Origin: Symsagittifera roscoffensis
Lineage: Eukaryota; Xenacoelomorpha; Acoela; Convolutidae
Assembly: GCF_963678635.1 (NCBI RefSeq)
Contig: NC_087066.1
Span: forward strand, 4,528,485 to 4,592,484
Length of the DNA stretch: 64,000 nucleotides
Direction: 5' to 3'
Notes under the pieces: model-generated
Databases searched by the model: none
What the model was told of the DNA's origin: nothing
The model's input: only the letters and a program-made list of their open reading frames with translations
In this document: in pieces, positions 22,501-36,290 of the stretch
Numbering within the stretch: the stretch's first letter is position 1
Layout of the letters: each line of letters opens with the position of its first letter
Position numbers and translations under genes: made by a program

Positions 22501-25500
22501 ATAAAAAATAAAAGATACATGTTGATATGTTGAGTTGACCCAAAAAGATTTGAAAGACAATCACATGGCTTTCTTCCAGTTTGCTTGTACAATTGTCGTA
22601 GCAATCTCCGCAACAAATGGTCATTCAGGCCAACACTCACAGAAACACAGTTGAAGATGGCGGTCTTGTCAGCCGTATAATTTCGAATACGTTTATACCG
22701 AAGGACGCCAGATTCGAATTGCCTCGGTTTCAAGTAAAAGGAAACTATTTTTTTTCGGAGAAAAAAGTAGAACCCACTTGCTGAATGTGCAAATACTTGA
22801 TAATTTTCGGTCTTGATGCAGCTTCCTAATCATTTTTCAGTGTAGGCTGATGCTCTGCCAGGGTCCAGTTTTGGTTGGATAAATTATTTTGATGTCGTTT
22901 GTTATCTCGAGTTCATCAAAAATACCTCCAAAAAACATGTGGATTTTTGAGTTGACCCAATTTACATATTTTTGTTCCATTTGGTTTGTCCCAATTGTCG
23001 TCGCAGTATCCGCAAATCCTGGTCGCTTAGGCCTATACTCACAGAAACACTGTTGAAGATACCGGTCGTGTCAACCGTTTCATCTGGAATACTTTTAGCC
23101 CACAGGACGCCAGATTTGACTTGCCTCGGTTTCACAGCAAAAATCAATTGTTTTTTAGAGACAAAAATAAAACCCATTTGCTATGTGTGCTAATACTTCA
23201 TTTTTTTGGTCTTGGTACATCATCCTAATCATTTTTCACTTTATGCTGATGCTCTCTGAGGGTCCAGTTCTGATGGGATAAATGATTTTGGTTTCGTTTG
23301 TTATCTCGAGTTCTTCAGAAATATCTCCGAAAAACATGTGGATCTTTTGAATTGACCCAATTAGATTTAAAAGACAATTACATGTTTTGTTCTAGTTTGC
23401 TTGTCCCAATTGTCGTTGCAGTATCCGCAAACCTAGGTCGCTTTGGCCTATACTTACAGAAACACTGTTGAAGATACCGGTTGTGTCAACTTTTTCATCT
23501 CGAATACTTTAAGCCCACAGGACGCCAGATTTGACTTGCCTTGGTTTCACAGCTACAGTCAATTGTTTTTTTTAGAGACAAAATCAAAACCCATTTGCTA
23601 TGTGTGCTATTACTTCGTTTGTTTTTCGTTCTTGATACATCGTCATAGTCATATCTCACTTTAGTGCGATTAGTGCAATTTGGTGTCGTTTATTATCTCG
23701 ATTTCTTCAAAAACATTTTCGAAGATACATGTGGATATGTTGAATTGACCCAAAAAGATTTGAGAGAAAATTACATAACTTTCTTCCAGTTTGGTTGTCC
23801 CAATTTTTGTCGCAGTATCCGCAACAACTGAGCATAGAGGCCTACGTTCACAAAAACACTGTTGAAGATGGCGGTCTTGTCAACCATTTATTGCATTGTT
23901 TTTTTACCGAAGGGCGCCAGAGTCGAATTGCCTCGGATTGAAGCCGAAGTAAACTGTTTTTTTTTTCTCAGAGAAATAAAGAGAACCTATTTGCTGAATG
24001 TGCAAATATTTAGCGATTTTCGGTTTTGATTCGTCTTCCTAATCTTTTTTCACTTTACGCTGATGGTCTCTGAGAGTCCAGTTTTGGTGGGATAACTGAA
24101 TTTTGGTGTCGTTGGTTATCTCAAAATCTTCAAAAACATCTTCAAAGATTTATCTGGATATGTTGAGTTGACCCAAATAGATTTGAAAGACAATTACAAA
24201 AATTTCTTCCAGTTTGCTTGTCCAATTGTCGTCGCAATCTCCGCAACAAGTGATCATTTGGGCCTATACCCACAGAAACACTGTTGAAAATGGCGGTCTT
24301 GTCAACCGTTTGTTTTCGAATACTTTCAAAACGAAGGACGCCAGAATCGAATTGCCGCGGTTTCAAGAAACAGTAAACTATTTTTTTCGGAGAAATAAGT
24401 AGAACCCGCTTGTTGAGTGTGCAAATACTCGATAATTGTCGGTCTTGATAAAGCTTCCTAATCACTGTTCAGTTTAGGCTGATGGTCAGCGAGGGTCCAG
24501 TTTTGGTTGGATAAATTAATCTAGTGTCGTTTGTTATCTCGAGTTCATCAAAAATACCTCAAAAAACAAATGGATTTTTGAATTGACCCAATAAGATTTG
24601 AAATACAATTTCATATTTTTGTTCCCTTTTGCTTGTCCCAATTGTCGTCGCAGTATTCGCAAATTCTGGTCGCTTAGGCCTATACTCATAGAAACAATGT
24701 TGAAGATACCGATCGTGTCAACCTTCATCTGGAATACTTTTAGCCCACAGGACGCCAGATTTGACTTGCCTTGGAATCACAGCAAAAATCATTGTTTTTT
24801 TTAGAGACAAAAAGAAAACCCATTTGCTATGTGTGCTAATACTTCATTTTTTTTTTTGTCTTGATACATCATCCTAATCATTTTTCACTTCAGACTGATG
24901 GTCTCTGAGGGTCCAGTTTTGATGGGATAAATAATTTTGGTGTCGTTTGTTATCTCAAATTCTTCAAAAATACCTTCAAAGATTTATCTGGATTTGTTTA
25001 ATTGACTCAAATAGATATCGAAGACAATTACAAAATTTTTTTCCAGTTTGCTTGTTCCAATCGTCTTTGCAATGTCGGAAACTCTTGTTCGCTCAAGTCT
25101 ACACTCAAAGAAACTCTGTTAAAGATACCGTTCGTGTCAACAATTTAATCTCGAATAATTTTATCTCGCAGGACGCCAGATTCAACTTGCCTCAGATTCA
25201 AAGCAACTGTCAATTGTTCTTAGAGAAAAAAGGAAATCCATTTGCTCTGTGTGCTAATACCTAGTATCTTTTTTGTCTTGATACGTCTTCATAGTCATTT
25301 CTCGTTTTAGGTTGATGGTCTCTGAGGGTCCCGTTTTGGTGGGATAATTGGATTTTTTAAAGACAATTACAAAATTGTTTTCCATTTTGCTTGTCCAACT
25401 TGTCGTCACTATATTCGCAACAACTGATCAATTAGGCATACTCTCAGAGAAACATTGTTAAAGATACCGATCGCGTCAATCGTTTGAGCTCGAATACTTT

Positions 25501-28500
25501 TATCTCGCAGGACGCCAGATTTGACTTGCCTCGGATTCACAGCAAAAGTCAATTGTTTTTTTTTAGAGAAAAAAATCAAACCCTTTGCTATGTGTGCTAA
25601 TACCTGGTATTTTTTGGTCTCGATAAATTGTCATAGTCGTTTCTCACTTTAGGCTGATGGTCTTTGAGTGTCCAATTTTGGTAGCTTGAATGCATTTTGG
25701 TGTCGTTTAATTTCTCAATTTCTTCAAAAGTATTCTTCTCGAAAAGATAAAAGATACGTGTGGATATGTTGAGTTGACCCAAACAGATTTGAAAGACAAT
25801 TACAAAAATTTCTTCCAGTTTCCTTGACCAATTGTCGTCGCAATCTCCGCAACAAATGATCATTTAGGCCTATACCCACAGAAACACTGTTGAAGAAGGC
25901 GGTCTTGTCAACCGTTTGTTTTCGAATACTTTCAAAACGAAAGACGCCAGAATCGAATTGCCGCGGTTTCAAGTAACAGTAAACTTTTTTTTTCGGAGAA
26001 ATAAGTAGAACCCACTTGTTGAGTGTGCAAATACTTGATAATTGTCGGTCTTGATAAAGCTTCCTAATCACTTTTCAGTTTAGGCTGATGCTCAGCGAGG
26101 GTCCAGTTTTGGTTGGATAAATTATTCTGGTGTCGTTTGTTATCTCGAGTTGATCAAAAATGCCTCCGAAAAAAAAACAAATGGATTTTTGAATTGACCC
26201 AATAAGATTTGAAATACAATTAAATGTTTTTGTTCCATTTTGCTTGTCCCATTTGCGGTCGCAGTATACGCAAATCCTGGTCGCTTAGGCCTATACTCAC
26301 AGAAACACTGTTGAAGATACCGGTCGTGTCAACCGTTTCATCTGGTATACTTTTTGCCCACAGGACGCCAGATTTGACTTGCCTCGGTTTCACAGCAAAA
26401 ATCAATTGTTTTTTAGAGACAAAAATAAAACCCATTTGCTATGTGTGCTAATACTTCATTTTTTTGGTCTTGGTACATCATCCTAATCATTTTTCACTTT
26501 ATGCTGATGCTCTCTGAGGGTCCAGTTCTGATGGGATAAATGATTTTGGTTTCGTTTGTTATCTCGAGTTCTTCAGAAATATCTCCGAAAAACATGTGGA
26601 TCTTTTGAATTGACCCAATTAGATTTAAAAGACAATTACATGTTTTGTTCTAGTTTGCTTGTCCCAATTGTCGTTGCAGTATCCGCAAACCTAGGTCGCT
26701 TTGGCCTATACTTACAGAAACACTGTTGAAGATACCGGTTGTGTCAACTTTTTCATCTCGAATACTTTTAGCCCACAGGACGCCAGATTTGACTTGCCTT
26801 GGTTTCACAGCTACAGTCAATTGTTTTTTTTAGAGACAAAATCAAAACCCATTTGCTATGTGTGCTATTACTTCGTTTTTTTTTCGTTCTTGATACATCG
26901 TCATAGTCATATCTCACTTTAGTGCGATTAGTGCAATTTGGTGTCGTTTATTATCTCGATTTCTTCAAAAACATTTTCGAAGATACATGTGGATCTGTTG
27001 AATTGACCCAAAAAGATTTGAGAGAAAATTACATAACTTTCTTCCAGTTTGGTTGTCCCAATTTTTGTCGCAGTATCCGCAACAACTGAGCATAGAGGCC
27101 TACGTTCACAAAAACACTGTTGAAGATGGCGGTCTTGTCAACCATTTATTGCATTGTTTTTTTACCGAAGGGCGCCAGAGTCGAATTGCCTCGGATTGAA
27201 GCCGAAGTAAACTGTTTTTTTTTCTCAGAGAAATAAAGAGAACCTATTTGCTGAATGTGCAAATATTTAGCGATTTTCGGTTTTGATTCGTCTTCCTAAT
27301 CTTTTTTCACTTTACGCTGATGGTCTCTGAGAGTCCAGTTTTGGTGGGATAACTGAATTTTGGTGTGGTTGGTTATCTCAAAATCTTCAAAAACACCTTC
27401 GAAGATTTATCTGGATATGTTGAGTTGACCCAAATAGATTTGAAAGACAATTACAAAAATTTCTTCCAGTTTGCTCGTTCCAAATGTCTTAGCAATGTCG
27501 GAAACTCTTGTTCGCATAAGTCTACACTCAAAGAAACTCTGTTAATGATACCGGTCGCGTCAACAATTTAATCTCGAATAATTTTATCTCGCAGGACGCC
27601 AGATTCGACTTGCCTCAGATTCAAAGCAACTGTCAATTGATCTTAGAAAAAAAGTAAACCCATTTGCTCTGTATGCTAATACCTGGTATTTTTTTTTGTC
27701 ATGGTACGTCTTCATAGTCTTTTCTCGTTTTAGGTTGTTGGTCTCTGAGGGACCAGCTTTGGTGGAAAAAATGGATTTTTTAAAGACAACTACAAAGTTT
27801 TTTTCCATTTTGCTTGTCGTAATTGTCGTCACTATGTTCGCAACAACTGATCAATTAGGCCTACTCTCAGAGAAACATTGTTAAAGATACCGATCGTGTC
27901 AATCGTTTAAGCTCAAATACTTTTATCACGCAGGACGCCAGATTTGACTCGCCCGTTTATTATTTCGAGTTCATCAAAAATTCCTTTCAAGATACATGTT
28001 GAATTGACCCAAACAGATTTTAAAGACAATGACAAAATTGTTTCCTATTTTGCTTGTACTTATTGTCGTCACTATGTTCGCAACAACTGATCAATTAGGC
28101 CTACTCTCAGAGAAACATTGTTAAAGATACCGATCGTGTCAATCGTTTAAGCTCAAATACTTTCATCTCGCAGGGCGCCAGATTTGACTTGCCTCGGATT
28201 CAGAGCAACAGTCAATTGTTTTGAAACGATAAAAGGAAACCCATTTGCGCTGTGCTAATATTTTTAGTAATTTGTGGTCCTGATACATCTTCATAATGAT
28301 TTTTCACTTTTTGCTGATGGTCACTGAGGGTCCAGTTTTGGTGGGATAAATGCTTTTCGGCGTCATTTATTATCTCGAGTTCTTCAAAAATTCCTTTAAA
28401 GATACATGTTGAATTGACCCAAACAGATTTTAAAGACAATGACAAAATTGTTTCCTATTTTGCTTGTACTTATTGTCGTCACTATGTTCGCAACAACTGA

Positions 28501-31340
28501 TCAATTAGGCCTACTCTCAGAGAAACATTGTTAAAGATACCGATCGTGTCAATCGTTTAAGCTCAAATACTTTTATCACGCAGGACGCCAGATTTGACTC
28601 GCCCGTTTATTATTTCGAGTTCATCAAAAATACTTCCGAAAAAACATGTGAATTAATCCAATTAGATTCGAAATACAATTACACATTTTTGTTCCATTTT
28701 GTTTGTCCCAATTGTCGTCGCAAAACCCGCAAATCGTGGTCGCTTAGGCCTATACTCACAAAAGCACTGTTGAATATACCGGTCGTGTCAACCGTTTCAT
28801 CTCGAATACTTTTAGCCCACAGGACGCCAGATTTGACTTGCGTTGGTTTCACAGCAAAAATCAATTGTTTTTTTGGAGACAAAAAAAAACATTTGCTATG
28901 TGTGCTAATACTTCGTTTTTTTTCGGTCTTGATACATCATCATAGTAATTTCTCACTTTAATGTGATGGTCTCTGAGTGCCCACTTTAGTGCGATGAATG
29001 CAATTTGGTGTCGTTTATTATCTCAATTTCTTCAAAAACATTTTCGAAGATACGTGTGGATATGTTGAATTGACCCAAAAAAATTTGAGAGAAAATTACA
29101 TAATTTTCTTCCAGTTTGGTTGTCTCAATTGTCGTCGCAGTATCCGCAACAACTGATCATTAATGCCTACACTCACAAAAACACTGTTGAAGATGGCGGT
29201 CTTGTCAACCCTTTATTTTCGAACTGTTTTATACCGAAGGACGCCAGATTCGAATTGTCTCGGATTAAAGCCTAAGTAAACTGTTTTTTTTCGGAGAAAT
29301 AAAGAGAACCCATTTGCTGAATGTGCAAATTCTTAGCAATTTTCGGTTTTGATTCGTCTTTCTAATCATTTTTCACTTTAGGCTGATGCTCTTTGAGGGT
29401 CCAAATTCGGCGGGATAAAAGATTTTGGTGTCGTTTATTATCTCGAGTTCTTCAAAAATGTCTCCGAAATTACATGTGGGTCTTTTCAATTGACCCTATT
29501 AAATATGACAGACTATTTTATATTTTTGTACCAGTTTGTGTGTCCCAATTTTCGTCGCAGTATCGGCAACTCCTGGTCGCTTAGGCCTACAATCACAGAA
29601 ACATTGTTGAAGATGCCGGTCTTGTCACCCACTTTTTTTCGATTATTTTCATCCCGAAGGATGCCAGATTCGACTTCCGAAGAAAAAAATAGAACTCATT
29701 TGCTGAGTGTGCTAATACCTGGTGATTTCTGATCTTGATACTTCTTCATAACGATTTCCTACTTTACGCTGATGGTCACTGAGAGTCCAGTTTTGGTGGG
29801 ATAACTGCATTTTGGTGTCGTTGGTATCTCAAAATCTTCAAAAATACCTTCAAAGATACATCTGGATTTGTGTAATTGACTTAAATAGATATCAAAGACA
29901 ATTACAAAAATTAGTTCCAGTTTGCTTGTCCCAAATGTCTTCCTAATGTCGAGAACTCTTGGTCGCTTAAGTCTACACTCAAAGAAACTCTGTTAAAGAT
30001 GCCGGTCGTGTAAACAATTTACTCTCGAATAATTTTATCTCGCAGGACGCCAGATTCGACTTGCCTCAGATTCAAAGCAACTGTCAATTGATCTTAGAGA
30101 AAAAAGTAAACCCATTTGCTCTGTGTGCTAATACCTGGTAACTTTTTTGTCTTGATACATCTTCATAGTCATTTCTCGTTTTAGGTTGATGGTCTCTGAG
30201 TGTCCCGTTTTGGTGGGATAAATGGATTTTTTAAAGACAATTACAATTTTTTTTTCCATTTTGCTTGTCCAAATTGTCGTCACTATATTCGCAACAAAAG
30301 ATCAATTAGGCCTACTCTCAGAGAAACATTGTTAAAGATACCGATCGTGTCAATCGGTTGAGCTCGAATACTTTTATCTAGCAGGAATCCAGATTTGACT
30401 TGCATCGGATTCACAGCAAAAGTCAATTGTTTTTTTAGAGAAAAAAATCAAACCCTTTGCTATGTGTGCTAATACCTTGGTATTTTTTGGTCTCTATAAA
30501 TTGTCATAATCGTTTCTCACTTTAGACTGATGGTCTTTGAGTGTCCAATTTTAGTATGTTGAATGCATTTTGGTGTTGTTTAATTTCTCGATTTCTTCAA
30601 AAATATTCTTCTCGAAAAAAGAAAAAATAAAAGATACATGTTGATATGTTGAGTTGACCCAAAAAGATTTGAAAGACAATCACATAACTTTCTTCGAGTT
30701 TGCTTGTACAATTGTCGTAGCAATCTCCGCAACAAATGGTCATTCAGGCCAACACTCACAGAAACTCAGTTGAAGATGGCGGTCTTGTCAGCCGTATAAT
30801 TTCGAATACGTTTATACCGAAGGACGCCAGATTCGAATTGCCTCGGTTTCAAGTAAAAAGAAACTATTTTTTTTTCGGAGAAAAAAGTAGAACCCACTTG
30901 CTGAATGTGCAAATACTTGATAATTTTCGGTCTTGATGCAGCTTCCTAATCATTTTTCAGTGTAGGCTGATGCTCTGCCAGGGTCCAGTTTTGGTTGGAT
31001 AAATTATTTTGATGTCGTTTGTTTTCTCGAGTTCATCAAAAATACCTCCAAAAAACATGTGGATGTTTGAGTTGACCCAATTTACATATTTTTGTTTCAT
31101 TTTGTTTGTCCCAATTGTCGTCGCAGTATCCGCAAATCCTGGTCGCTTAGGCCTATACTCACAGAAACACTGTTGAAGATACCGGTCGTGTCAACCGTTT
31201 CATCTGGAATACTTTTAGCCCACAGGACGCCAGATTTGACTTGCCTCGGTTTCACAGCAAAAATCAATTGTTTTTTAGAGACAAAAATAAAACCCATTTG
31301 CTATGTGTGCTAATACTTCATTTTTTTGGTCTTGATACAT
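22500..31340. repeat. Satellite domain with 3.26 kb and 8.12 kb duplications
   Basis: The segment at about 22980-24225 recurs at about 26240-27475 (offset 3258 bp). The segment at about 22500-23220 recurs at about 30620-31335 (offset about 8120 bp) with near identity. A monomer and its relatives are repeated at 28025 and 28435 (410 bp apart). All are built of the same ~420 bp monomer, often with a shortened middle. No gene is seen in these 8.8 kb. Confidence 0.8.
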
Positions 31341-34300
31341 CATACTAATCAATTTTCACTTCAAGCTGATGGTCTCTGAGGGTTCAGTTTTGATGGGATA
31401 AATGATTTTGGTGTCGTTTGTTATCTCAAATTCTTCAAAAATACCTTCAAAGATACATCTGGATTTGTTTAATTGACTCAAATAGATATCAAAGACAATT
31501 ACAAAATTTTTTCCAGTTTTCTTGTTCCAAATATCTTCGCAATGTCGGAAACTCTTGTTCGCTTATGTCTACATTCAAAGGAACTCTGTTAAAGATACCG
31601 GTCGTGTCAACAATTTAATCTCGAATAATTTTATCTTGCAGGACGCCAGATTCGACTTGCCTCAGATTCAAAGCAACTGTCAAATCTTCTTAGAGAAAAA
31701 AGGAAATCCATTTGCTCTGTACGCTAATACCTAGTATCTTTTTTGTCTTGGTACGTCTTCATAGTCATTTCTCGTTTTAGGTTGTTTTGTCTCTGAGGGT
31801 CCAGTTTTGGTGGAAAAAATGGATTTTTTAAAGACAATTACAAATTTTTTTTCCATTTTGCTTGTCCTAATTGTCGTCACTATATTCGCAACAACTGATC
31901 AATTAGTCCTACTCTCAGAGAAACATTGTTAAAGATACCGATCGTGTCAATCGCTTAAGCTCGAATACTTTTTTCACGCAGGACGACAGATTTGACTTGC
32001 CTCGGATTCACAGCAGAAGTAAAAAAATTTTTAGAGAAAAAAAATCAAACCCCTTTGCTATGTGTGCTAATACCTGGTATTTTTTGGTCTCTATACATCG
32101 TCATAGTCGTTTCTCACTTTAGACTGATGGTGTTTGAGTGTCCAATTTTGGTGGGATGAATGCATTTTGGTGTCGTTTATTTTCTCGATTTCTTCAAAAA
32201 TATTCTTCTCGAAAATATAAAAGATACATGTTGATATGTTGAGTTGACCCAAAATGATTTAAAAGACAATTACATAATTTTCTTCCAGTTTGCTTGTACA
32301 ATTGTCGTCGCAATCTCCGCAACAAATGGTCATTTAGGCCTACACTCACAGAAACACTGTTGAAGATGGCGGTCTTTCAACCGTATATTTTCGAATACTT
32401 TTATACCGAAGGACGCCAGATTCGATATGCCTCGGTTTCAAGTAACAGTAAACTATTTTTTTCGGAGAAATAAGTAGAACCCAATTGCTGAGTGTGCAAA
32501 TACTTGATAATTGTCGGTTTTGATGCAGCTTCCTAATCATTTTTCAGTGTAGGCTGATGCTCTTTGAGGGCCCAAATTTGGTGTGATAAATGATTTTGGT
32601 GTCGTTTGTTATTTCGAGTTCATCAAAAATACCTCCGAAAAAACATGTGAATTAATCCAATTAGATTCGAAATCCAATTACACAGTTTTGTTCCATTTTG
32701 CTTGTCCCAATTGTCGTTGCAGTATCCGCAACTCCTGGTCGCTTAGGCCAATACTCACAGAAACATCGTTGAAGATGCCGGTCTTGTCAACCACTTTTTT
32801 CGATTATTTTTTATCCCGAAAGTTGCCAGATTCGACTTGCCTCGGATTTACAGCAACAGTCAACTCTTTTTTTTCGAAGAAAAAAATAGAACCCATTTGC
32901 TGAGTGTGCTAATACCTGGTGATTTCTGATCTTGATACTTCTTCATAACGATTTCTCACTTTACCCTGATGGTCTCTGAGAGTCCAGTTTTGGTGGGATA
33001 AATGTTTTTTTTTAAATACAATTACACAATTTTGTTCCATTTTGCTTGACCCAAGTGTCGTCGCAGTATCCGCAACTCCTGGTCGCTTAGGCCTACACTC
33101 ACAGAGTTACTGTTGAAGATACCGGTCAATTCAACCATTAATTTCGAATACTTTTAACCCACAGGACACCAGATTTGACTTGCCTCGAATTCTTAGTAAC
33201 AGTCAATTGTTCTTAAGAGGAAAAATAGAACCCATTTGCTGATTGTGCTATTACCTAGAAGTTTTTGAACTCGATACTTCTTCATTATGATTTCTTTTTT
33301 TTTACGCTGATGATCTCTGAGTGTCCAATTTTTGTGAGATAATTACCTTTTGGTGTCGTTTAACATCTCGATTTCTTCAAAAATATCATCAAGATACATG
33401 TGGATATGTTGAATTGATAATTACTTAGTTTTCTTTCAGTTTGCATGACCCAATTCTCGTCGCAATATACGCACCAACTGATCATTTAGACCTACACTCA
33501 CAGACCTACACTATTTATTTTCGAATAATTTTAAACCGAAGGACTCCAGATTCGATTTGCCTCGGATTCAAGCCACATTTAACTGTTTCTTCTTCTAGAG
33601 AAAAAAAATAGAACCCATTAGCTGAGCGTGCTAATACCTGGTAACTTTCAATCTCGATACATCTTCATAATCGTTTCTCACTTTAGGCTGATGGTCTTTG
33701 AGGTCCAGTTTTGATGGGATAAATGCATTTTGATGTCGTTTAAATTCTCGACTTCTCAAAAATTATCTTCGAAGATACATGTGGATTTGTTGGATTGACC
33801 CCAGTAGGTTTTGAAGACAATTACAAATATTTGTTTCAGTTTGCGTGTCCCAATGGTCGTCGCAGTATCCGCAACACCTAATCGTTTAGGCCTACACACA
33901 GAGAAACACTGTTGAAACTGCCGGTCGTTTTAACCGTTTGATCTCGAATAATTTTAGCCCACAGGACGCCAGATTTGATTTGCATCGGATTCACAGCAAC
34001 TGTCAATTGATATTAAGGGAAAAAAGAGAACCCATTTGCTCTGTGTGCTAATAACTGGTAATTTTCGATCTTGATACGTCTTCATAGCCATTTCTCATTT
34101 TAAGCTGATGGTCTCTGAGCGTCCAATTCTGGTGGAATAAATAAATATCTTCAAAGATACATGTGGATTTGTTGAATTGACACAAATAGACTTGAAGGAC
34201 ATTTACATTATTTTCTTCAAGTTTGATTTCCCAAATGTCGTCGCAGTATCCGCAACAACTGAACATGTAGGCCTACACTCACAGTAACACTGTTGAAGAT

Positions 34301-36290
34301 GCCGGTCTTGTTAACCATTTAATTTCAATTTTTTAAACCCGCAGGACGCCAGACTCCACTTGCCTCGAGTTCTCAGCAACAGTCAACCGTTTTTTTTCTA
34401 TAGAAAAAAAACCATTAGCTGAGTGTGCTATCAACTGGTAATTTTCGGTCGCAATACATCTTCATAACCGTTTCTCACATAGGCTGATGGTCTCTGAGGG
34501 TCCAGTTTTGGTGGGATAAATGCATTTTGGTGTCGTTTGAAGTCTCGAATTCTTAAAAAATACTTTGGAAGATACATTTGGATCTGTTGAATTGACCCCA
34601 GTAGATTTTAAAGACAATTACAACATTTTGTTTCAGTTCGCGTGTCCCAATTGTTTTGCAGTATCCGCAACTCCTGGTCGCTTAGGCCTACACTCACAGA
34701 ATTACTGTTGAAGAAACCGGTTGTGTCAACCGTTTAATCTCGAATAATTTTGTCCCACAGGAGGTCACATTTGACTTGCCTCGGGTTCACAGCAACAGTC
34801 AATTGTTTTTATGAAAAAGAGCCCATTTGCTGAATGTGCTAATACCTGGAACTTTGTGGTCTTAATAATGACTTCTCCTGTTACGCTGATGGTCTCTCAG
34901 CGTCCAATTTTGGTGGGACAATTGCTTTTTGATGTCGTTTAATATCTCGATTTCTTGAAAACTATCTTCGAAGATACATGTGGATATATTGAATTGATAA
35001 TTTCTTAGTTTTTTTCCAGTTTACATGTCCCAATTGTCGTCGCAATATACGCAACATCTGATTATTTAAACTGACACTCACAGAAGCACTGTTTAAGATG
35101 GCTGTCGTGTCAACTATTTATTTTCGAATAGTTTAAACCGAAGGACGCCAGATTCGATTTGCCTCGGATTCAAGCAACAGTTAACTGTTTCTTCTTCTAG
35201 AGAAAAGAAAATATAACCCATTAGCTGAGTGTGCTAATACCTGGTATTTTTCAATCTCGATACATCTTCATAATCGTTTCTCGCTTTAGGTTGATGGTCT
35301 TTGAGGGTCCAGTTTTGGTGGGATAAATGCATTTTGATGTCGTTTAAATTCTCGACTTCTCAAAAATTATCTTCGAAGATACATGTGGATTTGTTGGATT
35401 GACCCCAGTAGGTTTTGAAGACAATTACAAATATTTGTTTCAGTTTGCGTGTCCCAATGGTCGTCGCAGTATCCGCAACACCTAATCGTTTGCGGATACT
35501 AATTTCTCAGTTTGATTTCCCAATTGCCGCCGCAGTATCCGCAAGGGTCCGGTTTTGGTGGGATAAATGCTTTTTGGTGTCGTTTAGTATCTCGAAATCC
35601 TCGAAAAAATTTTCGAAGAAACATGTGTATGTGTGGAATTGACACAAATAGAATTGAAAGGCAATTACATTACTTTCTTCCAGTTTGATTTCCCAATTGT
35701 CGCCGCAGTATCCGCAACAACTGAACATTTAGGCCTAGACTCACAGTAACAATGTTGAAGATGCCGGTCTTGTCAACCATAAATTTTTGAATACTTTTAT
35801 AACGAAGGACGCCAGATTCAAATTGCTCGGATTCAAGCAAGAGTAAACTATTTTTTTCCAGAGAACAAAAGAGAACCCATTCGCTAAGTGTGCAAATACT
35901 TGGTTATTTTTGATGCTCTCCGAGGGTCAGAGAAAGGAAGCGCATTTGCTCTGTGTGTTATTACCTGGTATTTTTTGTCTTGATACGTCTTCATTGTCAT
36001 TTTTCACTTTAGTTTGATGGTCTCTGAGCGTCAAATTTTGGTGGGATAAGTGCAATTTGGTGTCATTTAGTATCCAAATTTCTTCAAAAATATCTTCGAA
36101 GATACATGTGGACATATTGATTTGACCCAAATAGATTTGAAAGACAATTTTTCTAATTTTCTTCCAGTTTGCTGGTCCCAATTGTCGTCGCAGTATCCAC
36201 AACAACTGAACATTTAGGTATACTATCACAGAAACACTGTTGAAGATGCCGATCTTGTCAACCATTTATTTTCAAAACTTTTTATAACGC
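31340..36290. repeat. Old, diverged ~420 bp satellite monomers, partly scrambled
   Basis: Monomers follow each other with variable truncations. A recombinant monomer with an inverted piece lies at about 35460-35570. A second junction near 35925 jumps from the start of one monomer to its tail. The 33700-33890 segment recurs at about 35290-35480. No gene is seen. Confidence 0.75.
35468..35500. repeat. 11-bp perfect inverted repeat at a scrambled satellite junction
   Basis: AGTATCCGCAA (35468-35478) and TTGCGGATACT (35490-35500) are exact reverse complements separated by 11 bases. Elsewhere the satellite has only the first arm. The inverted arm is followed by an abnormal jump within the monomer, which suggests a template-switch or small inversion. 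Confidence 0.75.
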
